A stretch of 7,906 nt of DNA. It comes from Modestobacter sp. (GTDB lineage: Bacteria; Actinomycetota; Actinomycetes; Mycobacteriales; Geodermatophilaceae). The stretch is taken from assembly GCA_025966175.1 (NCBI GenBank), contig JAOPVN010000274.1:1-7906 (forward strand), read 5' to 3'. Each line of letters begins with the position of its first letter. Position 1 is the first letter of the stretch. Positions 1 through 5,056 of this stretch are shown here, in pieces. Under the pieces are notes generated by a model. The model had not been told where the DNA came from. It saw only the letters and a list, made by a program, of their open reading frames with translations, and did not search any database. Made by a program: the position numbers and the translations under genes.

Positions 1-695
1 CCGGCCATGTCCGGCCAGACCAGCACCTGGGCGTCGCAGTCGACGCCGGCGCCGATGCCGATCGTCGGGATGGCCAGCTCCTTGGTCACCTGACCGGCGA
101 TCTCGGCGGGCACCATCTCCATGACGACGGCGAACGCACCGGCGTCCTGCACCGCGTGCGCGTCGGCGAGCAGCTGCTCGGCCCCGGCCCCGCGGCCCTG
201 CACCCGGAAGCCGCCGAGGGCGTGCTCGCTCTGCGGCGTGAAGCCGATGTGCGCCATCACCGGGATGCCGGACTCGGTCAGCAGCTTGATCTGCGGCGCC
301 ACCCGGACGCCGCCCTCGAGCTTGACCGCCTGCGCGCCGCCCTCCTTCATCAGCCGTACCGCGGTCTCGAAGGCCTGCTGGGGCCCGGACTCGTAGCTGC
401 CGAAGGGCAGGTCGGCCACGATCAGCGACCGCGAGGTCGACCGGGTGACCGCCTGGGTGAGGAGCACCATGTCCGCCACCGTCACCGGCACCGTCGAGGT
501 GTGGCCGAGGACGACGTTGCCGGCGGAGTCGCCGACCAGCATCACCGGGATGCCGGCCTCCTCGAACACCTGGGCCGCGTAGGTGTCGTAGGCGGTGAGC
601 ATCGCCCATTTCTCGCCCCGCTCCTTGGCCTGCTGCAGGTGGTGCACGCGCACCCGGGCGGTGGACTTCCCGCCGTAGAGCACCGACTCGGTCAT
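1..695 (-). CDS. panB: 3-methyl-2-oxobutanoate hydroxymethyltransferase PanB (3' end outside window)
   Basis: PanB makes ketopantoate from 2-oxoisovalerate and 5,10-methylenetetrahydrofolate, the first committed step of pantothenate and CoA synthesis in the cytoplasm. I read 231 complete codons from ATG at 695. Family signatures in order are AMLTAYD (31-37), LVGDSAGNVVLGH (53-65), ADLPFGSY (94-101), VKLEGG (124-129), MAHIGFTPQS (147-156), VMEMVP (191-196) and IPTIGIGAG (209-217). The magnesium and substrate ligands Asp56, Asp95 and Lys125 and the catalytic Glu193 are all visible. The reading stops at WPDMAG; full-length homologues are about 265-285 residues, so roughly 45 C-terminal residues are missing because the window ends. 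An in-frame ATG at 737 would add 14 residues (MAVMWPTSASEEAH), but an AGGAGG five bases before 695 and the usual length of the family N-terminus favour 695. It lies 73 bases downstream of nadE on the same strand, so the two are probably co-transcribed. Confidence 0.96.
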   Translation of the reverse strand, partial: MTESVLYGGKSTARVRVHHLQQAKERGEKWAMLTAYDTYAAQVFEEAGIPVMLVGDSAGNVVLGHTSTVPVTVADMVLLTQAVTRSTSRSLIVADLPFGSYESGPQQAFETAVRLMKEGGAQAVKLEGGVRVAPQIKLLTESGIPVMAHIGFTPQSEHALGGFRVQGRGAGAEQLLADAHAVQDAGAFAVVMEMVPAEIAGQVTKELAIPTIGIGAGVDCDAQVLVWPDMA

Positions 696-700
696 GTGTG

Positions 701-706
701 CCTCCT
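701..706 (-). promoter_or_regulatory. Ribosome binding site of panB
   Basis: On the minus strand AGGAGG is followed by five bases (CACAC) and then the ATG at 695. This near-perfect Shine-Dalgarno match decides the panB start over the in-frame upstream ATG at 737. Confidence 0.75.
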
Positions 707-768
707 CGCTCGCGCTCGTCGGCCACATGACCGCCATGCTGTGTCCATTGATGACCTCGCGAGCTCGG

Positions 769-2601
769 TCATTGAGCCGCTCCTTCGCGGACGCTGGGCA
801 GGCTCTCCCGCCAGCGGTTGGTGATCGGCAGGCGCCGGTCACGACCGAACGCCTTCAGCGAGATCTTGGTCCCTGGGGCGGACTGGCGGCGCTTGAACTC
901 CGCCGTGTCCACCAGTCGGAGGACACGCGCGACGATCTCCGGGTCGTGCCCCCGCTCGAGCAGCTCGGCCAGCCCGAGGTCGCGGTCGACGTAGTCGGTG
1001 ATGACGGCGTCGAGCTCCTCGTAGCTGGGCAGCGAGTCGCTGTCCTGCTGCCCCGGGGCGAGCTCCGCCGACGGCGGCTTGTCGATCGAGTTCTGCGGGA
1101 TCGGCTCGACCTCGCCGCTCTCCCGGGCGTGCGCGTTGCGCCACCGGGCCAGGTCCCACACCAGCGTCTTCAGCACGTCCTTGATCGGGGCGAACCCGCC
1201 GGCGGCATCGCCGTAGAGCGTCGAGTACCCGACCGCCACCTCGCTCTTGTTGCTGGTGGCCAGCAGCAGGTGGCCGTGCTGGTTGGACAGCCCCATGAGC
1301 AGCGTCCCGCGCACGCGCGCCTGCAGGTTCTCCGCGGCGACGCCGGTGAGGTCGACCGCGCCGTGGAAGGCGTCGACCATCGGCGCGATCGGGACGACGG
1401 AGTAGTGCATGCCCAGCCGCTTCGCTGCGTCCTCGGCGTCGGAGAGGGAGTGCTCGCTGGACCACTGCGACGGCAGCCCGACGCCGTACACGCGGTCGGC
1501 GCCGAGCGCGTCGACGGCCAGCGCCGCGACCAGGGCCGAGTCGATGCCGCCGGACATGCCGAGCACGACCGACGGCATCCCGTTCTTGTCGATGAAGTCC
1601 CGCAAGCCCAGGACCAGCGCCCGCCAGACCTCCTCGTGGTCGCCCAGCGGCTCGGCGATCGTGCTGGGCCGCGGCTCGAAGGGGGCCACGGGGGAGTCGG
1701 AGACCAGGTGCCGGGTCACGGTCATCGGACCGATCCGGCCCTCGCGTCGCTCGGGCACCGCGGCCGGGTCCAGGGTCAGGTCGACGGTCAGCAGGTGCTC
1801 GACGAACTGCGGCGCCCGGGCCATCAGCCCGCCGTCCGCACCGACCACCAGCGAGTCACCGTCGAAGACGAGCTCGTCCTGGCCGCCGACCTGGTTGCAG
1901 TAGACGACGGGGGCGTGCGCCTCGGCCGCGCGGCGCTGCACGAGCGGCAGCCGGGCGTCGTCCTTGGCCCGCTCGTAGGGCGAGGCGTTGGGGGAGACCA
2001 CCAGGTCGACCCCGGCCTGCCCGGCGACACCGCACGGGCCGCCCTCCACCCACAGGTCCTCGCAGACGGTCAGCGCGACGTCGACGCCGTGCAGTCGCAC
2101 GATCGGCAGTTCGGTGCCGGGGACGAAGTAGCGCGCCTCGTCGAAGACGCCGTAGTTGGGCAGGTGCCGCTTGTAGTAGCGGGCCACCACCGCGCCACCG
2201 TGCAGCAGGGCCGCGGCATTGCGCGGTGCCCCGCGGCGGGGGTTGGCATCGCCGGGGTGGTCGTCGGCGTCGGTCGGCACCCGGTCCACCGGGGCGGGTC
2301 CGGTGCCCTCGGTGTGGGCCAGGTACCCGACGACGACGGCGGTCCCGCCGAGCCCCTGCTCGGCCAGGGTGGTGGCCAGGGAGACCAGCGTGTGCTCGCT
2401 GGCCCGGGCGAAGGACTCGCGCAGCACGAGGTCCTCGGCCGGGTAGCCGGTGAGCGTCATCTCGGGGAAGACGACCAGGTGGGCGCCCTCCTCGGTGGCC
2501 CGCCGGGTCCAGTCGACGACGAGGTCCGCGTTGCCGTCGAGGTCGCCGACCCGGGTGTCGACCTGGGCGAGCGCGACGCGCAGCTGTACCGGTGCAGTCA
2601 C
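769..2601 (-). CDS. nadE: Glutamine-dependent NAD(+) synthetase NadE
   Basis: This two-domain cytoplasmic enzyme of 610 residues amidates nicotinic acid adenine dinucleotide to NAD using ATP and ammonia released from glutamine. The N-terminal half is a carbon-nitrogen hydrolase (nitrilase-fold glutaminase) domain with its triad visible: Glu47 in VVFPEMTLTGYP, Lys144 in YYKRHLPNYGVFDE and Cys180 in ALTVCEDLW. The C-terminal half (about 325-600) is the NAD synthetase domain with the P-loop LGMSGGIDSALVAA (347-360), LATSNKSEVAVGY (447-459) and the closing motif RRQSAPGTKISLKAFGRDRRLP. Residues about 97-126 are a Pro/Asp-rich insertion before NAAALLHGG that typical homologues lack, which makes the protein somewhat long. 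The start is GTG at 2601, two residues before the first conserved strand; no clear Shine-Dalgarno precedes it. It lies 67 bases downstream of the SPFH gene and 73 bases upstream of panB, all on the minus strand. Confidence 0.97.
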   Translation of the reverse strand: MTAPVQLRVALAQVDTRVGDLDGNADLVVDWTRRATEEGAHLVVFPEMTLTGYPAEDLVLRESFARASEHTLVSLATTLAEQGLGGTAVVVGYLAHTEGTGPAPVDRVPTDADDHPGDANPRRGAPRNAAALLHGGAVVARYYKRHLPNYGVFDEARYFVPGTELPIVRLHGVDVALTVCEDLWVEGGPCGVAGQAGVDLVVSPNASPYERAKDDARLPLVQRRAAEAHAPVVYCNQVGGQDELVFDGDSLVVGADGGLMARAPQFVEHLLTVDLTLDPAAVPERREGRIGPMTVTRHLVSDSPVAPFEPRPSTIAEPLGDHEEVWRALVLGLRDFIDKNGMPSVVLGMSGGIDSALVAALAVDALGADRVYGVGLPSQWSSEHSLSDAEDAAKRLGMHYSVVPIAPMVDAFHGAVDLTGVAAENLQARVRGTLLMGLSNQHGHLLLATSNKSEVAVGYSTLYGDAAGGFAPIKDVLKTLVWDLARWRNAHARESGEVEPIPQNSIDKPPSAELAPGQQDSDSLPSYEELDAVITDYVDRDLGLAELLERGHDPEIVARVLRLVDTAEFKRRQSAPGTKISLKAFGRDRRLPITNRWRESLPSVREGAAQ

Positions 2602-2604
2602 GGC

Positions 2605-2615
2605 ACCAGTCTGGT
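2605..2615 (-). promoter_or_regulatory. Possible leaderless nadE promoter / short palindrome
   Basis: An 11-base palindrome (ACCAG-A-CTGGT on the minus strand) ends three bases before the nadE GTG. It contains CAGACT, a 4-base-conserved relative of the actinobacterial -10 TANNNT, placed exactly six bases before the GTG. That geometry, with no Shine-Dalgarno, would suit a leaderless transcript, and the palindrome could be an operator. I see no convincing -35 and do not recognise a known NAD-responsive operator. Confidence 0.22.
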
Positions 2616-2642
2616 CGTCGTCCCGATGCGGCGGCCAGGTGG

Positions 2643-2677
2643 GGCGCCGTACCCGGCGCCGGGGCGGCTCAGCCGCC
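2643..2677 (-). terminator. Paired stem-loops at the end of the SPFH gene
   Basis: Two compact hairpins lie side by side. One has 7-bp arms GGCGGCT / AGCCGCC (2663-2669 and 2671-2677) and includes the SPFH stop codon. The other has 7-bp arms GGCGCCG / CGGCGCC (2643-2649 and 2654-2660) with a four-base loop. There is no U-tract after them on the minus strand, as is common for actinobacterial terminators. They may terminate or attenuate transcription between the SPFH gene and nadE, or only protect the 3' end of an mRNA. Confidence 0.4.
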
Positions 2678-3547
2678 GTTGACGGTCCTGGGCGGGACGG
2701 CGGGAGTGAGGACCGCCGGATCCGGGCGGGGAGCCGGGATGTCGGGGGCCGTGTCGGGGACGGCGTCGGGGACGGCGCCAGTCGCCTCCGCCGGGGTGGA
2801 CCGCTCCAGGAAGCGGAGCAGTTCGACGGGGAAGGGCAGCACCAGCGTGGAGTTCTTCTCCGCGGCGACCTCGACGACCGTCTGCAGCAGGCGCAACTGC
2901 AACGCCGCGGGATGCCCGGTCATCACCTCTGCGGCCTGGGCGAGCTTCTCGGAGGCCTGCAGCTCGCCCTCTGCGGTGATCACCCGGGAGCGCCGCTCAC
3001 GCTCTGCCTCGGCCTGCCGCGACATCGACCGCTTCATCGTCTCCGGTAGGGCGACGTCCTTGATCTCCACCCGGTCGATGTGCACGCCCCAGTCCAGCGC
3101 CGGGCTGTCCATCATCAGCTCCAGCCCCTGGTTGAGCCGCTCGCGGTTGGACAGCAGGTCGTCCAGGTCGCTCTTGCCGATGATCGACCGGAGCGACGCC
3201 TGGGCGACCAGGCCGATCGCCGCCTGGTAGTTCTGCACGTCCACGACCACCCGCACCGGGTCGAAGACCCGGAAGTACACGACGGCGTCGACCTTCACGG
3301 TGACGTTGTCGCGGGTGATGCCCTCCTGGGCGGGCACCGGCATCGTCACGATCTGCATGGTCACCTTGTGCAGCCGGTCGGCGACCGGGGCGATCAGCGT
3401 GAGGCCGGGGCCCCTCGCCTCGCCGAGCAGCCGGCCGAACCGGAAGACGACGCCGCGTTCGAACTGGGTGATGACCCGCAGGCTCGCACCGAGCAGGAGC
3501 AGCGGGGCGAGGACCACGATGCCGAGCAGGACCACGATGGTGTCCAT
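2669..3547 (-). CDS. SPFH/band 7 (stomatin/slipin-like) membrane-anchored protein
   Basis: A 292-residue protein of the stomatin/slipin group. These proteins form oligomeric membrane scaffolds and often act with NfeD-type proteases; the substrate here is unknown. Residues 2-24 are one hydrophobic helix that anchors it. The SPFH domain follows (about 25-175), with QFERGVVFRFGRLLG, GPGLTLIAPVADRLHKV and ITRDNVTVKVDAVVYFRV. Next come the VEIKDVALPETMKRSM motif and a charged coiled-coil segment, QAEAERERRSRVITAEGE (178-195). The tail from 251 is Pro/Ala-rich with AVPD-type repeats and looks disordered. I chose ATG at 3547 because GGAGG lies five bases before it; a GTG at 3562 in the same frame would add five residues (MAEDE) but overlaps that site. 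No NfeD partner is adjacent. It is the first gene of the minus-strand block and divergent from the transpeptidase gene. Confidence 0.9.
   Translation of the reverse strand: MDTIVVLLGIVVLAPLLLLGASLRVITQFERGVVFRFGRLLGEARGPGLTLIAPVADRLHKVTMQIVTMPVPAQEGITRDNVTVKVDAVVYFRVFDPVRVVVDVQNYQAAIGLVAQASLRSIIGKSDLDDLLSNRERLNQGLELMMDSPALDWGVHIDRVEIKDVALPETMKRSMSRQAEAERERRSRVITAEGELQASEKLAQAAEVMTGHPAALQLRLLQTVVEVAAEKNSTLVLPFPVELLRFLERSTPAEATGAVPDAVPDTAPDIPAPRPDPAVLTPAVPPRTVNGG
2741..2776 (-). repeat. 12-bp tandem repeat encoding AVPD units
   Basis: GTCGGGGACGGC occurs twice without change (2753-2764 and 2765-2776), with a third, degenerate copy at 2741-2752. The 12-bp unit is in frame and encodes AVPD, AVPD, TAPD in the C-terminal tail of the SPFH protein. 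Copy-number change would alter tail length without a frameshift. Confidence 0.7.
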
Positions 3548-3552
3548 CTCGT

Positions 3553-3557
3553 CCTCC
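3553..3557 (-). promoter_or_regulatory. Ribosome binding site of the SPFH gene
   Basis: GGAGG on the minus strand, five bases before the ATG at 3547. It lies inside the five-codon extension that the GTG at 3562 would give, so it argues for the ATG. Confidence 0.65.
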
Positions 3558-3622
3558 GCCACCGGCGCCGGCTGCCGAGCGCACGCTGTGCCCGTGCTCC
3601 GCCGCCCTCGGATGGCCGTTCC

Positions 3623-3628
3623 AGCGTA
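3623..3628 (-). promoter_or_regulatory. Candidate -10 element for the SPFH gene
   Basis: The minus strand reads TACGCT, a good match to the actinobacterial housekeeping -10 TANNNT. Transcription would begin near 3616 and give a leader of about 70 bases. No clear -35 is visible at 16-18 bases upstream. The rest of the divergent region 3548-3723 holds no ORF or RNA gene that I can support, and I found no persuasive plus-strand -10 for the transpeptidase gene. Confidence 0.3.
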
Positions 3629-3723
3629 GAGCGCGCCGGGGTCTTCCGGTGGGGCCTGTCACACTGCCGGTCGCTTCCGCCGATTACGGGGGAAATCGTC
3701 CGCCCTAGCCCTGGGATCCGCCC

Positions 3724-4221
3724 ATGACCGGAAGCCGGTCCTCCCGCACCGCCGCCGTCCTCACGGCTCTGCTCGTGCTGGCGCTGCCGGCGTGCCAGGC
3801 GGGGGAGGCGAGGGGTTCCGGCACCGCCGCCGCGGCGGCGACCACGTCGGAGCAGCCGGCGCCACCTGCGGCTGAGCCCGCGGTCATCAGCACCGACCCG
3901 CCGCTGGACTCCGTGGACGTCGCCCCGGTCACCCCGCTGCACGTCAACGTCGGCCACGGCACCCTCACCGCCGTGACGGTGACCGCCGACGACGGCGCCG
4001 CCCTGCCCGGTGTGCTCGAGCCCGACGGCAGCACCTGGACGGCGTCGGCCGATCTGGCCTACGGCACCACCTACGCCGTCGCGGCGACCGCCGTGGACGC
4101 CGACGGCACGGCCACCGGGGCCGCCGGCACCATCGCCACCGTCAGCCCGCGCACGCTCACCATGCCCACGGTCCACCCGAGCGCCGATGCCGGTGCCGTC
4201 GGCGTCGGCCAGCCGATCTAG
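3724..4221 (+). CDS. N-terminal fragment of L,D-transpeptidase: lipoprotein signal and first Ig-like domain
   Basis: This is the part translated from the natural start, 165 residues to the TAG. Residues 1-23 are a signal peptide: Arg at 5 and 8, a hydrophobic core (AAVLTALLVLAL) and the lipobox LPAC with Cys24 as the lipidated residue. An Ala/Thr/Pro linker follows (about 27-52), then an Ig-like domain starting ISTDPPLDSVDVAPVTPLHV and ending near VSPRTLTMPTVHPSADA. The fragment would be an exported lipoprotein with no catalytic domain. ATG at 3724 is the natural start because the signal peptide begins there; the Shine-Dalgarno is weak (GGGA about eight bases upstream). A 16-bp GC palindrome at 3825-3840 lies in the linker. 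Confidence 0.6.
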   Translation: MTGSRSSRTAAVLTALLVLALPACQAGEARGSGTAAAAATTSEQPAPPAAEPAVISTDPPLDSVDVAPVTPLHVNVGHGTLTAVTVTADDGAALPGVLEPDGSTWTASADLAYGTTYAVAATAVDADGTATGAAGTIATVSPRTLTMPTVHPSADAGAVGVGQPI

Positions 4222-4944
4222 GTGACCTTCGACGAGGACGTCGCCGACCGGGCCGCGGTGGAACGGCAGCTGCGGGTCACCACGACCCCACCGGTGGCCG
4301 GATCCTGGTCGTGGCTGTCCGACCGCACCGTCCACTACCGCCCCGAGCAGTACTGGCCGGCCCGCACGCACGTGGCCGTCGACGTCGACGTGTACGGGCT
4401 GGACGTCGGCGCGGGCGTCCACGGGCAGGCCAGCAAGCACGTGGAGTTCGACGTCGGGCCCAAGCGGGTGGCCGTCGTCGACGCCACGGAACTGGTGCTG
4501 CGCCTCTACGTCGACGACCAGCTGGTCAAGGAGATGCCGACGTCGCTGGGCAAGCGCGGCAACCCCACCCCGACCGGCACGTACGTGGTCATGCAGCAGT
4601 CCCGGAACTACACGATGCGCTCGGCGAGCTACGGCGTCCCGCTGGATGCCCCCGGCGGCTACGAGACCCCGGTCGAGTACGCCTCCCGGCTGTCGAACTC
4701 GGGGATCTTCGTGCACGCCGCCCCGTGGTCGGTCGGTGACCAGGGCCGCCGCAACGTCTCGCACGGCTGCCTGAACGTCTCCACCGCCAACGCGAGCTGG
4801 TTCTACGACAACTTCGGTCGCGGCGACGTCGTCGAGGTGGCCAACGCCGGACCGGTCCTGGAGGTCCGGGACGGCTTCGGCGACTGGAACGAGAGCTGGA
4901 CGGACTGGCAGGCGGGGTCGGCGCTGACGCACCCCGCCGCCTGA
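4222..4944 (+). CDS. C-terminal fragment of L,D-transpeptidase: YkuD catalytic domain
   Basis: This is the part after the TAG, 240 residues if it started at the GTG at 4222 that directly follows the stop. It holds the second Ig-like domain (about 1-80) and the YkuD domain. That domain has MPTSLGKRGNPTPTGTYVVM (105-124), GIFVHAAPWSVG (161-172) with His165, and the signature SHGCLN (180-185) with Cys183. The ending, GDWNESWTDWQAGSAL, is typical of the mycobacterial LdtB/Ldt2 group. Every expected catalytic residue is present, so the enzyme part shows no decay. On its own it has no signal peptide and no good ribosome binding site, so if made it would stay in the cytoplasm away from its substrate. 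Automatic annotation will probably call it a short L,D-transpeptidase. Confidence 0.6.
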   Translation: MTFDEDVADRAAVERQLRVTTTPPVAGSWSWLSDRTVHYRPEQYWPARTHVAVDVDVYGLDVGAGVHGQASKHVEFDVGPKRVAVVDATELVLRLYVDDQLVKEMPTSLGKRGNPTPTGTYVVMQQSRNYTMRSASYGVPLDAPGGYETPVEYASRLSNSGIFVHAAPWSVGDQGRRNVSHGCLNVSTANASWFYDNFGRGDVVEVANAGPVLEVRDGFGDWNESWTDWQAGSALTHPAA

Positions 4945-4973
4945 CGCCCCAGCCGGACCGCCGTTCCGCGACA

Positions 4974-5009
4974 CCTCCGGGGGGCCTCGCACGCGCCGTC
5001 ACCCGGAGG
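4974..5009 (+). terminator. Stem-loop between the transpeptidase gene and glnA2
   Basis: Perfect 8-bp arms CCTCCGGG (4974-4981) and CCCGGAGG (5002-5009) flank a 20-base loop, starting 30 bases after the transpeptidase stop. No U-tract follows. It may end the transpeptidase transcript, or be a leader structure or operator of glnA2. CAGGCT at 5013-5018, just after it, is a weak -10 candidate for glnA2. Confidence 0.4.
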
Positions 5010-5046
5010 GGGCAGGCTGGGGGTCCGTAACACCACCGACATGCCC

Positions 5047-5051
5047 GGAGA
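5047..5051 (+). promoter_or_regulatory. Ribosome binding site of glnA2
   Basis: GGAGA stands five bases before the ATG at 5057 and is too far from the in-frame ATG at 5066. It therefore supports the longer N-terminus beginning MVSMDRQ. Confidence 0.65.
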
Positions 5052-5056
5052 CGACC

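Larger units (their letters stand above)
3724..4944 (+). pseudogene. L,D-transpeptidase lipoprotein gene interrupted by an in-frame amber codon
   Basis: One reading frame of 407 codons including the final stop is broken only by TAG at 4219-4221 (codon 166). Without it the product would be 406 residues, close to the 408 of M. tuberculosis LdtMt2, whose domain order it shares: lipoprotein signal, two Ig-like domains, YkuD catalytic domain, C-terminal Trp-rich subdomain. Such enzymes make 3-3 cross-links in peptidoglycan outside the membrane. In composite numbering the catalytic pair is His331 and Cys349, 18 residues apart as in LdtMt2 (His336, Cys354). The stop falls at the beginning of the second Ig-like domain, between GVGQPI and VTFDEDVADR, where LdtMt2 has a valine as I recall it. 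Coding style is unchanged on both sides and there is no frameshift. It could be a recent nonsense mutation, a sequencing error or a read-through stop; the sequence alone cannot tell. Confidence 0.72.

Noticed and set aside
696..737. Upstream in-frame panB start at 737
   Set aside because: It adds 14 residues with no family resemblance and has no ribosome binding site, while the ATG at 695 has AGGAGG at the right distance.
694..2682. Long plus-strand open frame of 662 codons opposite nadE
   Set aside because: It is the antisense shadow of nadE in a GC-rich genome. Its product is low in recognisable motifs and rich in Arg, Gly, Val and His, while the minus strand encodes a complete, motif-rich NadE.
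3548..3723. Riboswitch (for example a c-di-AMP ydaO type) upstream of the cell-wall enzyme gene
   Set aside because: The region is 176 bases long and I could not find the conserved ydaO core sequences.
3825..3840. 16-bp perfect palindrome CGCCGCCGCGGCGGCG
   Set aside because: It falls in the Ala-rich linker coding sequence of the transpeptidase lipoprotein, where GCC/GCG codon runs produce such palindromes by composition alone.
3394..4992. Long minus-strand open frame of 532 codons opposite the transpeptidase gene
   Set aside because: It overlaps both the SPFH coding region and the transpeptidase gene, and its composition (Gly, Arg, Val, His-rich) is typical of an antisense shadow. The plus strand holds a clear YkuD protein.
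5026..5041. Possible GlnR box upstream of glnA2 (GTAAC, six bases, GACAT)
   Set aside because: The second half matches GAAAC at only three of five positions and there is no supporting second copy, so it is not distinguishable from chance.
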